Source: G963422745 sp965214285 (GTDB lineage Bacteria; Actinomycetota; Acidimicrobiia; Acidimicrobiales; Aldehydirespiratoraceae). From it: a DNA stretch of 64,000 bases. Location: assembly GCA_965214285.1 (NCBI GenBank), contig OZ243946.1, forward strand, positions 620,001 through 684,000, written 5' to 3'. The translations under genes and the position numbers were made by a program. Shown here piece after piece: positions 24,025-33,670 of the stretch. Position 1 is the first letter of the stretch; every line of letters starts with the position of its first letter. A model generated the notes under the pieces. That model was not told the DNA's origin. It was given only the letters and a program-made list of their open reading frames with translations, and searched no databases.

Positions 24025-25361
24025 GCGCGAGTCCGCTCCAGCCCGGCTCGGATTGCGCCGTGGTCGACGACGGGCACCGCGCCGAATCGTCCTTGCAGGT
24101 AGCGCCGGCCGAGCGCTTCGTCGCGGCGGGGCCGGAAGTCGGCGAGCGGGTAGAGGGAGGTCGCGCCGTCGGCGTCCTTCTCGGTGAACCAAATCTGGTC
24201 TCGTCCGAGGACTTGCTGGTCGGAGTCGCCGAGCACGGTGGTGTCGTGCGCGTTGAACACGAGCTGAGCGCAGAGCGGGTTCAGCGTGGGGTTCTGGAAC
24301 ATCTGCACGAGGAGCCGGACGAGGTGGGGGTGCAGGCTGGTGTCCAGTTCGTCGACGAGCAGGACGTGGCCTCCGTGAAGGGCGTCGATGACCGGCCCGA
24401 TCAGAGCGACCCAGGCCATGGTCCCCTGGGACTCCGAGTCGGCATCGAGCCAGACCTCACCTTGAGCACCGCGACGCATCAGGCGGACCGAGTCCTCGAA
24501 CACGACGTTGACGTCTTGATCGGAGGTCTCGGGGTCGCCTTCGGCGCCCTGGAGCACACGCAGCGCGCGCTGGAGCCGTTCGGCCGCATCGGGGTCTGCC
24601 GGCGCCCGTTCGATGCCGCGGACACCCAAATCCGCGGCGCGCAGCAGCGCCATGACCCGTTCCTTGTTCGCCGGCACTTCGACCATCTCGGCGGTGCGCG
24701 CTGCGCGGGTACCGCGGTTGGCGGACTGGGCGAGCAGCAGGTTGCTCACAAACCACCCGAAGAGAGGAGCGAGCTGTTCATCGGCTGCGGCACCCGCCAC
24801 CGACAGGAACAGAGCGTGATCTCGCAGAAACCGGCGCAGCGCGCGCCCCGAGGACCGAAACGGCGGCCCGAAGGAGATGCCGTCTACGGTGCGGTCGAAG
24901 ACCAGGGCCTGCCGGCCGTTGGGGTAGTAGTAGGCGTACTCGCCGAGAACCTGCTGGTCGTCGACCTCGAAGCCGTACTGCCAGCGTACCCCGTGCAGGA
25001 CGAGCTCGACCTCGAACCGGCTCGGCTGGGCATGGCAGGCCCAGTCGAGATCGAAAGGCCGCCGGTACACGCCGCTGGATCGACTGCCGCCGCGGAACGA
25101 GCCGGCCACGACGACGCGCATGTCGGCGAGCGCCAGCAGCAGGGTCGACTTGCCCGAGGCATTCGCACCGAACACCCCGGCAGCGGGCAGCACGCCGACG
25201 GGCGTCCTCGAGGACCGAGTGAGGAGATCACGGCGGACCTCTGCCCGGGCGAGACGGGTGGCAAGCAGCGAGAGGTGGACCTCGTCGCGATAGGAGCGGA
25301 CGTTGGCCGCGGTGAAAGACAACAAGGCGCTCTGGGAAGGCGCTGCATCAGTAGTGCTCAT
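24021..25361 (-). CDS. AAA-family ATPase (RloA/AbiLi type)
   Basis: 446-residue SMC-like AAA ATPase without a long coiled coil. The opening FTAANVRSYRDEVHLSL is typical of this class. Walker A is VFGANASGKSTLLLAL, the signature-like region is SESQGTMAWVAL, and Walker B is GGHVLLVDELDTSLHPHLV, followed by the switch-like QLVFNAHDTTVL. Partners of RloB and AbiLii have this architecture. It is the first gene of the pair and probably senses infection, with RloB as effector (inference from family). It lies 256 nt from tRNA-Ala; that gap holds no gene I can support. Confidence 0.86.
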   Translation of the reverse strand: MSTTDAAPSQSALLSFTAANVRSYRDEVHLSLLATRLARAEVRRDLLTRSSRTPVGVLPAAGVFGANASGKSTLLLALADMRVVVAGSFRGGSRSSGVYRRPFDLDWACHAQPSRFEVELVLHGVRWQYGFEVDDQQVLGEYAYYYPNGRQALVFDRTVDGISFGPPFRSSGRALRRFLRDHALFLSVAGAAADEQLAPLFGWFVSNLLLAQSANRGTRAARTAEMVEVPANKERVMALLRAADLGVRGIERAPADPDAAERLQRALRVLQGAEGDPETSDQDVNVVFEDSVRLMRRGAQGEVWLDADSESQGTMAWVALIGPVIDALHGGHVLLVDELDTSLHPHLVRLLVQMFQNPTLNPLCAQLVFNAHDTTVLGDSDQQVLGRDQIWFTEKDADGATSLYPLADFRPRRDEALGRRYLQGRFGAVPVVDHGAIRAGLERTRA

Positions 25362-25617
25362 CTATCCATTATCGAGGAAAAGCCACGCAAATGCAACTCA
25401 GAGGAGACATTGACCTGCTGACTGGCATCCGAACTGCGAAGAATCCCCACCCGACAGACGGCGGCGACCGCCCAGAAGCGACCACCCATACAGGCCTGTA
25501 GCCGGGCGTACGCAGCCTCCATTCCGGCTCTTGGATCTCCAGCGGCAGGGCAAGGGAGGGCACGCAGACCTCTCCAGGACACGGTGCAGGCGAAGGGCTG
25601 GGGTCGGGGGTGTGCGG

Positions 25618-25691
25618 TGGAGCTGATCGGACTCGAACCGACGACCCCCTGCTTGCAAAGCAGGTGCTCTAGCCAACTGAGCTACAGCCCC
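25618..25691 (-). tRNA. tRNA-Ala (anticodon TGC)
   Basis: Minus-strand cloverleaf: acceptor GGGGCTG with CAGCTCC. This gives the G3-U70 wobble pair that identifies tRNA-Ala; the discriminator is A. The anticodon loop TTTGCAA has TGC at plus-strand 25655-25657, and the T arm is CGTCGG TTCGAGT CCGATC-like. No complete CCA is encoded. It lies upstream of the RloB/ATPase pair on the same strand. Confidence 0.97.
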
Positions 25692-25834
25692 TCGGCCCCC
25701 AAGGCTAGCGACGGCAGCGCTCCGGTTGTGCCCTCGGCGGGGCCGCGTGCCACCATGCTGGGAGACAACGCCACGGCTTCGGCCAAACGGCCAGAGCCGC
25801 AACCACCCGCTGTCCACGCCACCCAGGAGATGCC

Positions 25835-27172
<1,338 letters not shown>

Positions 27173-27187
27173 CCAGCCCTCGGACGA

Positions 27188-27631
27188 CTATGCCTGGTCG
27201 ACGAGGAGTGGAATGGGCTCAGCCGCCCAGGCCCGTGCGGAGTCGAACATACGCGCATTGGCAGGGTCGCTGCGAAACGTCTCCAATGCTTCGGACAGGG
27301 CGGGCAGCTCTCGTATCGACGCTCGCCACAGAAACTCCTCATCGTCGATGTCGTACTCGTGGGCGACTGTGTGCCTGTCCTCTCGCAGATCCCTCAGCAT
27401 TGCCCCCAGTGCCGGATATCGCTCACCGTGTCTCTCGTCGAACTTTGCATTGATCAGACGCGATGAGGCCTCCCCGGCCTCCAGGAGGACATGCAGCCCC
27501 ATGCGCCGAATCCACCGGTTGGAGCGAGACTCAGCACTTACCGCGCTGACCAAGTGAGCCATGTCGTCAGCAGCATCGAGGATGTCGTCAATGTGCTGAG
27601 CGTCCTGTCTGTCTTGCTCCTCCGGGTTCAC
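27188..27631 (-). CDS. HepT-like toxin (DUF86)
   Basis: 147-residue helical protein of the HEPN/HepT family. The RNase motif Rx4HxY is seen in RHTVAHEY, preceded by ILDAADDMAHLVSAV, WIRRMGLHVLLEAGEASSRL and a FDERHGERYP segment. HepT toxins cleave RNA and are silenced by MNT nucleotidyltransferase partners that AMPylate a Tyr near this motif. Here the start ATG 27631 overlaps the MNT stop (ATGA), so the two are coupled. It lies convergent to the acyl-CoA dehydrogenase gene. Confidence 0.82.
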   Translation of the reverse strand: MNPEEQDRQDAQHIDDILDAADDMAHLVSAVSAESRSNRWIRRMGLHVLLEAGEASSRLINAKFDERHGERYPALGAMLRDLREDRHTVAHEYDIDDEEFLWRASIRELPALSEALETFRSDPANARMFDSARAWAAEPIPLLVDQA

Positions 27632-28074
27632 AGGCGGACTGCGTCTCTCAGCATGCTGGACGCGTATTCGCTCTTGCGGAAGCCCTCGCCGTCAGGGACG
27701 ACTTCCACCTTGCATCCCAGCAGCGCTCTCAGCTCTCTGCGAACGCCGGCCAATGTGATGCGGCCCGCATCGTCAGGCAGTCCGACCAGGAAATCGCAGT
27801 CGCTCTCCTCGGTGTCCTCGCCGCGGGCGACAGAGCCCACGAGCGCCAGGAACTTGAGCCTGCGCCGAGCGGCAATCTCTTGGATCGCTTCACGATGCTC
27901 GACCAGCACGGCGTCTCTGCGGCTCTTGAAGTCGCATCGTGTGGTGCCGATGTCGTCGGGCAGGGCCGCTCGCTCCGCACCAGGCTCGGCGTCGGCCAGA
28001 AACCGACCGTCAGGCCCGCGCCGGCGGGTCTTCTCGAACTCCGGGTTCTTCGGTTTGGCGAGCGTCTGCGGCAT
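27628..28074 (-). CDS. MNT-type nucleotidyltransferase (MntA-like antitoxin)
   Basis: 148-residue protein with a basic, Pro-rich N-terminal extension (residues 1-50) and a minimal nucleotidyltransferase domain. The active-site motif GSx10DxD is complete: GSVARGEDTEESDCD, followed by FLVGLPDD. Later, LGCKVEVVPDGEGF gives the third carboxylate region. In known HepT-MntA systems the enzyme adds AMP units to the toxin. It is encoded first, and its stop overlaps the HepT start. A free-standing nucleotidyltransferase would be possible, but the neighbour settles the role. Confidence 0.82.
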   Translation of the reverse strand: MPQTLAKPKNPEFEKTRRRGPDGRFLADAEPGAERAALPDDIGTTRCDFKSRRDAVLVEHREAIQEIAARRRLKFLALVGSVARGEDTEESDCDFLVGLPDDAGRITLAGVRRELRALLGCKVEVVPDGEGFRKSEYASSMLRDAVRL

Positions 28075-28162
28075 GGCGAACTCCTCTGTCGACAGGCTAC
28101 CAGTCCTGCGCGGCCGGAGATCGCAGACGGCCTCGGCCGGGTCGGGTGGTGGGCCGGCTGTC

Positions 28163-29188
28163 TCAGGGGGCGAGGGGGCGGCCGAAGGGCAACTCGTCCT
28201 GCCAGCCCGACAGGAACGACTCGGCGGCGTAGCAGGCCCCCAGCAGCGGCCCGTCGTCGTGCGCTGCGAACTCCGTGCTCAGCGCGCCGACCTGCTCGAC
28301 GATCGAAGCGCGCACCTCGTCGTCGGACGCCGAAGCCTCCGACCACGCCGCGATGGTCGCGCCCGCCAAGGCCACGAAATCAGCGGGCACGGCCACCCCG
28401 GCGCGGCGCAGCACGGCCAGCGCCCGAGCCGTGACCGGCAGCCGCCCGCAGGCGAGCAGCGCCGCACACGACTGCAGCCCCTCGGCCACGCCGTGGTCCA
28501 CGATGCCCATCTTCGACCCGGCGAATACCACCTCGGCCTCGGCTGAGAACACGCCGCCGGCAGGCCCGGCCTCGCCCAGCTCTTCCACCAGCCCCGCGCC
28601 GTGGGCCTCCCAGCCGGCGGCCAGCTCCGAGGCCGCGAAGCCCGAGGCCTTGCTCACCGCGCTCACCACCGAGCCCGCAGGCGTGGCCACGGCGATCACC
28701 CTCCCGCCCCGCTCGGCCACAGCCTCCGCCAGCGCAGGACCCGACTCGGCAAAGCCCTCGATGGCCACGCTGCGCCCGTCGAGGCCGACCGTGGCGTCGG
28801 CTGTGACCGCGGCGCTCAGCGCGTCGCAGCCCGCCCCGAAAGCGTCGAGGCGTGAGGCGTTGCGAGGATCGATGTCGCGCAGCCCGGCCAGATCGTCGTA
28901 GCTCACGCCCTTGGCCGCGTCGGGCAGGAAAGTCCCGCCCTCCACCAGCTCCCGAGCATCGGCCACGAAAGCCTCCAGAGCCTCGGCCCGCTGCGGCGCC
29001 TCCGCCGAGATGCCCGCCGAGGCGCCGCTGCGGCGCATGCCGAGCACCGCGTAGGTGTAGGTCTGCGAGCGCGCCAGATCCTTGGCCCCGCCCTGAAGAA
29101 TCCGCCGAGCCCAGCGCACCGGCCCCGAGGAGACCTCGGCATCGAGGTCGACCGCCACGAAGGCGGCGCCCAGCTTGTGGATCCTCAC
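28163..29188 (-). CDS. Divergent Glu/Leu/Phe/Val-dehydrogenase-like protein
   Basis: 341-residue protein. The middle looks like the NAD-binding domain of amino-acid dehydrogenases: GRSVAIEGFAESGPALAEAV, then GGRVIAVATPAGSVV. The C-terminus has VLRRAGVAVPADFVALAGAT, resembling the NAG turn of those enzymes. The N-terminal catalytic domain with the essential Lys is not clear to me, so it may be catalytically altered. It sits 10 nt upstream-to-downstream from a ferredoxin gene and near a P450 gene, all on the same strand and probably co-transcribed. A redox role with the P450 is inference. Confidence 0.55.
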   Translation of the reverse strand: MRIHKLGAAFVAVDLDAEVSSGPVRWARRILQGGAKDLARSQTYTYAVLGMRRSGASAGISAEAPQRAEALEAFVADARELVEGGTFLPDAAKGVSYDDLAGLRDIDPRNASRLDAFGAGCDALSAAVTADATVGLDGRSVAIEGFAESGPALAEAVAERGGRVIAVATPAGSVVSAVSKASGFAASELAAGWEAHGAGLVEELGEAGPAGGVFSAEAEVVFAGSKMGIVDHGVAEGLQSCAALLACGRLPVTARALAVLRRAGVAVPADFVALAGATIAAWSEASASDDEVRASIVEQVGALSTEFAAHDDGPLLGACYAAESFLSGWQDELPFGRPLAP

Positions 29189-29198
29189 GGGGAGAGGA

Positions 29199-29402
29199 CT
29201 ACTCCTCCACCTCGATGGCGAACTCGGGGCAGTTGTCGGCGGCCAGGCGCAGCTTGTCCTCGAGCTCGGCGGGCACGTCGCCTTCGACCAAGGGGATCGA
29301 ATAGCCCTCCTCGTCGGTGTCGAACAGCTCGGGAGCGAGCATGTAGCAGCGGTTGTGGCCCTGGCAGGCTGATCGGTCGTAGCGAATCCTCACGAGCGTC
29401 AA
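29199..29402 (-). CDS. Ferredoxin of the [3Fe-4S]/[4Fe-4S] P450-partner type
   Basis: 67-residue electron carrier. The cluster-binding pattern is CQGHNRC near the start and CPE near the end (NCPEFAIEVEE). The second position of the first motif is His rather than Cys (CxxHxxC), a variant known in actinobacterial P450 ferredoxins and often tied to tuned redox potential. The N-terminus RIRYDRSACQGH and the middle YMLAPELFDTDEEGY are typical. It is immediately downstream of the P450 gene with a 2-nt gap, so it probably reduces that enzyme. Confidence 0.9.
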   Translation of the reverse strand: MTLVRIRYDRSACQGHNRCYMLAPELFDTDEEGYSIPLVEGDVPAELEDKLRLAADNCPEFAIEVEE

Positions 29403-29404
29403 CC

Positions 29405-30607
29405 TTAGGCGAAACGCACCGGCAACGAACGCGGGCCTCTCACCTGGCCCGTCGACCAGGCGACCGCGCCGGGATCAGCCAGCGAGAAATCGGCGAAGGC
29501 GTCCATCCATTCCTCCAGCGCCACGCGCAGTTCCATGCGGGCCAGGTTCGAGCCCACGCAGCGGTGGATGCCCAGCCCGAAAGCCGCATGACGGTTGCGC
29601 TCCCGGTCGATCACGAACTCCTCGGCCTGCGCAAACACCTCGGGGTCGCGGTTGGCCGCGGGGAACCCCAGCAGCACCCACTCGTCTGCCTTCATCGTGC
29701 AGCCCGCGAACTCGGCGTCGCCCGGCAGCAGGCGCGCCATCGTGACCGGCGCGTAGAAGCGCAGGAACTCCTCGATTGCGAAGGGCCGCACCTCGGGGTC
29801 GTCACGCCAGCGGCGCCGGTCCTCGGGGTGCTGGGCCATGTGCCACAGGGCGGCGCCGATGGCCGACCAGGTGGTGTCGATCCCCGCCACGATCAGCAGC
29901 CCGATGGTGCCCCGCACGTGCTCGTCGATCAGCGGCTCTCCGTCCACCGTGGCCTCGCAGAGATGGCTGATGAGGTCGTCGCCGAGGTTCTGGCGGCGCT
30001 CGGCGATCCGCTCGTCGAGATAGCAGTCGATCGACTCCTCGTAGGGCTTGGGCTCGCCGGTGCTCTCCATGATGTCGTGAATAAAGCCGCGGAAGATCTC
30101 GCCGTCGGAGCGGGGCAGGCCGAGCATGTCGGCCATCACGCCCACCGGGATGTGGCGGCTGTAGGCCGCGGCGATGTCGACGGTGGTCTCGCCGGCTGCG
30201 AGCCGCTCGCGGACCTCGGCGATCAGGCGGCGGCAGGTGCGTCTCACCAGCGGCTCCCAGCGCTCGATGGCCTTGGGCGAGAAGAAGCGCAACAGGATGC
30301 CCCGTGCGATGGCGTGAAACGGCGGGTCGCTGGTGATCGGCGGCGCATAGCCGATCGGCGCGGGCACATCAGGGCGGAACTCGGTGACCACCACGCCCAC
30401 CGAGGAGAACCGCTCGGTGTCCTTGGCGATGGCGGCCACGTCGGCATGGCGGGTCGGGAACCAGGCGCCGCCGTAACGGTCGCTGTGCGCCATGGGACAG
30501 CCTTCGCGCAGTTGCGCCCAGATCGCCGGGGCGTCGGCTGCGTAGTCGGGGTGCTGGTGGTCGAAGTCGGTCTCCCAGTCGACGACTGGCGGACGTTCTT
30601 CAGCCAT
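29405..30607 (-). CDS. Cytochrome P450
   Basis: 400-residue soluble bacterial P450. Motifs: I-helix LIVAGIDTTWSAIG, K-helix ExxR in IEEFLRFYAP, and the heme-binding loop AFGLGIHRCVGSNLAR with the thiolate Cys. The upstream frame reaches 30871, but ATG 30607 begins the usual short N-terminus. It belongs with the following ferredoxin gene and the dehydrogenase-like gene. Substrate unknown; steroid, terpene or fatty acid are common for such clusters, and a polyprenyl synthase gene is encoded nearby. Confidence 0.92.
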   Translation of the reverse strand: MAEERPPVVDWETDFDHQHPDYAADAPAIWAQLREGCPMAHSDRYGGAWFPTRHADVAAIAKDTERFSSVGVVVTEFRPDVPAPIGYAPPITSDPPFHAIARGILLRFFSPKAIERWEPLVRRTCRRLIAEVRERLAAGETTVDIAAAYSRHIPVGVMADMLGLPRSDGEIFRGFIHDIMESTGEPKPYEESIDCYLDERIAERRQNLGDDLISHLCEATVDGEPLIDEHVRGTIGLLIVAGIDTTWSAIGAALWHMAQHPEDRRRWRDDPEVRPFAIEEFLRFYAPVTMARLLPGDAEFAGCTMKADEWVLLGFPAANRDPEVFAQAEEFVIDRERNRHAAFGLGIHRCVGSNLARMELRVALEEWMDAFADFSLADPGAVAWSTGQVRGPRSLPVRFA

Positions 30608-30687
30608 GGCGCTCGCCTCCTGACTCCAGGGCCGCAGCGTAGCGCCCTGGCCGACGACGGCGTAAGCCGCAGCGAGCCTGCCGCGGC

Positions 30688-32268
30688 TCAGCCCTCGGCG
30701 ATGAGCCGCCGAAGGGTCAGCTCGGGCTGGTCGGCCTCCAGTCGGGCCAGCCAGTACGGGCTCTCGAACAAGGCCAGCAGCTCGCCGTCGCGCCGCGCCG
30801 CCACCACGACTCCCGGCATGGCCCGCAGCTCGTCCGCCGACGCCTCGTCGGTGATCCGCGCCGTCGTCCACGAGGCCGGGCTCAGCTCCACCGGTGCCTT
30901 GAACTCGTTTTCCAGGCGGTGCTGGGCCACCTCGAACTGCAGCGGCCCGACCGCGGCGAGGATCGGCGCCACCTCGCCCATGTCGGGCTCGCGCAGCACC
31001 TGCACCACGCCTTCTTCGTCGAGCTGGTCGATGCCGGAGCGGAACTGCTTGGCCTTGGCGGTGTCGGTGGTGCGGGCCACCCGGAAGTGCGTCGGGGCGA
31101 AGGCAGGCATCGCCGGCCAGCGCACTGCCCGCTCTGCGAACACGGCGTCGCCGACCCTGAAGTCGTTGGCGTTGACGAGCCCGACCACATCGCCGGGGAA
31201 CGCCTCCTCCACCGTCTCGCGCTGGCGGCCGCTCACCGTGTGGGCGTACTTGGTGGCGAACGGCCTGCCGGTCGGCCCGTGGGTGACGACCATGCCGCGC
31301 TCGAAGCGCCCCGAGCAGACCCGCACGAACGCCAGCCGGTCGCGGTGCGCGGGGTCCATGTTGGCCTGCACCTTGAACACGATCCCCGAGAACGGCGCCT
31401 CCAGTGCGCGGGGCCGTCCGTCGGCATCGAGGCGAGCCTCAGGCGACGGCGCCAGATCGGCCACCGCGTCGAGCAGCATGCGGACCCCGAAGTTGGTCAG
31501 CGCCGAGCCGAAGAACACCGGCGACAGGTCGCCGGACTCGAAGCGCTTGGCATCGAAGCGGCGCTCCATGGCATCGAGCAGCTCCGTGTATTCGCAGGCA
31601 TCGTCCCAGGCGCTGCCGCTCTCGGTCGCCGCGGCCCGCTCGGCGCTCAGCGTGTCCTCGGGCGCTGCGACGGTGCCCCCGGCGGTGCGGCTGTAGCGCA
31701 CGAAGTCGCCGCTGCGACGATCGATCAAGCCGCGGAAGCGCTCGCCCTCGCCGACCGGCCAGCAGATCGGAACCGGCTCCAGGATCAGCTGCTCCTCGAT
31801 CTCGTCGAGCAGCTCCAGGGGATCGCGGGCCGGGCGGTCCCACTTGTTGACGAAGGTGACGATCGGCAGCTCGCGGTCTCGGCACACCTCGAACAGCTTG
31901 CGGGTCTGGTTCTCGATGCCCTTGGCGGCGTCGAGCACCATGACCGCTGCGTCGCTGGCGGCCAGCACCCGGTAGGTGTCCTCGGAGAAGTCGCGGTGAC
32001 CGGGCGTGTCGAGCAGGTTCAGCACCCGGTCGCGGTAGGAGAACTGCAGCACGGCGGAGCTGATCGAGATGCCTCGGCGGCGCTCCAGCTCCATCCAGTC
32101 CGAGGCGGTCGCCTTGCGGTCGCCCTTGGCCCTCACGGCCCCCGCGCCCGAGCTGAGCGCGCCGCCGTACAGCAGCAGCTTCTCGGTGAGCGTGGTCTTG
32201 CCCGCGTCGGGGTGCGAGATGATGGCGAACGTGCGCCGCCGGCGGGCCTCGATGACGGGATCGCTCAC
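30688..32268 (-). CDS. prfC: Peptide chain release factor 3
   Basis: 526-residue translational GTPase that recycles RF1/RF2 from the ribosome. GTPase motifs are present: SHPDAGKTTLTEKLL (G1), RRRGISISSA (switch I), DTPGHRDFSEDTYR (G3) and FVNKWDRPARDP (G4). The later FKVQANMDPAHRDRLAFVR and DTAKAKQFRSGIDQLDEEG segments are typical of RF3 rather than EF-G. The length is normal. It is separated from the P450 gene by 80 nt. Not every actinobacterium has RF3, so its presence is worth noting but not odd. Confidence 0.95.
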   Translation of the reverse strand: MSDPVIEARRRRTFAIISHPDAGKTTLTEKLLLYGGALSSGAGAVRAKGDRKATASDWMELERRRGISISSAVLQFSYRDRVLNLLDTPGHRDFSEDTYRVLAASDAAVMVLDAAKGIENQTRKLFEVCRDRELPIVTFVNKWDRPARDPLELLDEIEEQLILEPVPICWPVGEGERFRGLIDRRSGDFVRYSRTAGGTVAAPEDTLSAERAAATESGSAWDDACEYTELLDAMERRFDAKRFESGDLSPVFFGSALTNFGVRMLLDAVADLAPSPEARLDADGRPRALEAPFSGIVFKVQANMDPAHRDRLAFVRVCSGRFERGMVVTHGPTGRPFATKYAHTVSGRQRETVEEAFPGDVVGLVNANDFRVGDAVFAERAVRWPAMPAFAPTHFRVARTTDTAKAKQFRSGIDQLDEEGVVQVLREPDMGEVAPILAAVGPLQFEVAQHRLENEFKAPVELSPASWTTARITDEASADELRAMPGVVVAARRDGELLALFESPYWLARLEADQPELTLRRLIAEG

Positions 32269-32290
32269 CCGCCAAGGATACGAAGGCGGG

Positions 32291-33343
32291 TCAGAGGTCG
32301 CGGGCGGCCACGTAGCCGGCCAGCGCCCGCAGCGCCCGGCGGCTGCCGTTCACGTCAGGCAGCGCCTCGATGGCCTCCAGCGCCTCGCTGCAAAGCCGGT
32401 CGATCTCGCGCTCCACGGCGGCCACCGCGCCGCTGTCGGTCATCACCTGCTGCACCGCGGCCACGTCGTCGTCTGTGATGCCGGGCCGCCCAACCCGGTC
32501 GAGCACGCCGAGCTGCGCGGCAGACGCCCGCGCCCGGGCCTCGGCCAGCAGCACCGTCGCCTTGCCCTCACGCAGATCGTCGCCGACCGGCTTGCCGGTA
32601 CGCGCCTCGTCGCCGAATGCCCCGAGCATGTCGTCTCGCAACTGGAAGGCGCTGCCCAACGGCATCCCGTGAGCGGCCAGCGCAGCCGCTAACTCCGCCC
32701 GCCCCGCCAGCGCCGCGCCGAGCTGCAGCGGCCGCACGACCGTGTAGCCGGCGGTCTTGTTGCGCACGATCCTGCGGGCCAGCTCCGCCGAGCCGTCCCC
32801 CGTCGCAGAGCCGCGCACGTCGAGGTACTGGCCCATGTTGAGCTCGCTGCGCAGCTCGTCCCAGACCAGCCGGGCAGCCTCGGGCGAATCGAGAAGCTGG
32901 CGGTCCGCCAGCACCATGGCGATGTCGCCCACCAGGATCGCCGCGGCCTCGCCGAAGCGCCGGGCGTCGCCGTGCCAGGACGCCTCGCGGTGGCGCTCGG
33001 AGAAACGCGCCCACACCGTCGGCTCGCCGCGGCGCAGGCCCGAGCCGTCCATCACGTCGTCGTGTGTCAGGGCAAAGGCGTGCAGCAGCTCCACCGCGCA
33101 GCAGCCCCGCAGACGGCGCTGATCCGCGGGATCGCCGCCCGCGGTCACCCAGCCCCAGTGAACGTAGGCCGGGCGCAGCCGCTTGCCTCCCGCGGCGACG
33201 AACGCCTCCAGAGCGGCCAGCGGCTCGTCCACGGCCGGGTCCAGATCCGCCCAGGCGGCGCGCTCGGCAGCGAAGATCTCGGCCAGGGCCGCGTCGGTCG
33301 CGGCGGCGATCTCGGTGAGCTGGGCCGGCGCTCGGCGGCTCAC
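32291..33343 (-). CDS. Polyprenyl (geranylgeranyl-type) diphosphate synthase
   Basis: 350-residue trans-isoprenyl diphosphate synthase. First Asp-rich motif is in FALTHDDVMDGSGLRRG. The second aspartate-rich region is FQLRDDMLGAFGDEARTGK, followed by PVGDDLREGK; the form DDxxG is typical of actinobacterial IdsA/GrcC enzymes. The residues before the first motif (GCCAVELLHA) suggest a C20 or similar product, but chain length cannot be fixed from sequence. GTG/ATG choices: the ATG at 33343 gives the usual short N-terminus. It is next to prfC with a 22-nt gap. Confidence 0.88.
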   Translation of the reverse strand: MSRRAPAQLTEIAAATDAALAEIFAAERAAWADLDPAVDEPLAALEAFVAAGGKRLRPAYVHWGWVTAGGDPADQRRLRGCCAVELLHAFALTHDDVMDGSGLRRGEPTVWARFSERHREASWHGDARRFGEAAAILVGDIAMVLADRQLLDSPEAARLVWDELRSELNMGQYLDVRGSATGDGSAELARRIVRNKTAGYTVVRPLQLGAALAGRAELAAALAAHGMPLGSAFQLRDDMLGAFGDEARTGKPVGDDLREGKATVLLAEARARASAAQLGVLDRVGRPGITDDDVAAVQQVMTDSGAVAAVEREIDRLCSEALEAIEALPDVNGSRRALRALAGYVAARDL

Positions 33344-33391
33344 GGCTCAGCTGGCACAGACGGCTCAGCCGTCGACATCCGCATCGGCGGC

Positions 33392-33670
33392 TCAGCCGTC
33401 GGCATCCGCTCCGCCGTTACCGCCGTCTCGGTCGTCGAGCGAGGCCATGACCTGCTCCACCTGAAGCTCCGCTGCTGTGATCCGCTCCCGGCACACGGCG
33501 ATCAGCTCAGCAGCCCGCCCGACCTGGTCGGCGAGCACGTCCACGTCCGGATCCGGCCCCTCGAGCTCTTCGAGGATCGCCTCGATCTCGGCCATGGCCT
33601 CCGCGTAGCCGATCTCAGCCGTCACGGACTCAGCCTCAGCAGCCGTCACGGACTCAGCATCCTCAGACAT
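33392..33670 (-). CDS. xseB: Exodeoxyribonuclease VII small subunit
   Basis: 92-residue protein. The conserved XseB core is YAEAMAEIEAILEELEGPDP, then LADQVGRAAELIAVCRERIT and the helix end AELQVEQVM. N- and C-terminal tails are acidic and of low complexity (repeated ESVTA at the start, GGNGGADADG at the end). It associates with XseA to degrade single-stranded DNA. The start overlaps the xseA stop by one base at 33670, so the two are co-translated. Confidence 0.93.
   Translation of the reverse strand: MSEDAESVTAAEAESVTAEIGYAEAMAEIEAILEELEGPDPDVDVLADQVGRAAELIAVCRERITAAELQVEQVMASLDDRDGGNGGADADG

Noticed and set aside
23225..25617. tRNA-Ala as an integration site for the RloB/ATPase pair
   Set aside because: I found no repeat of the tRNA 3' end at the far side of the pair and no integrase.
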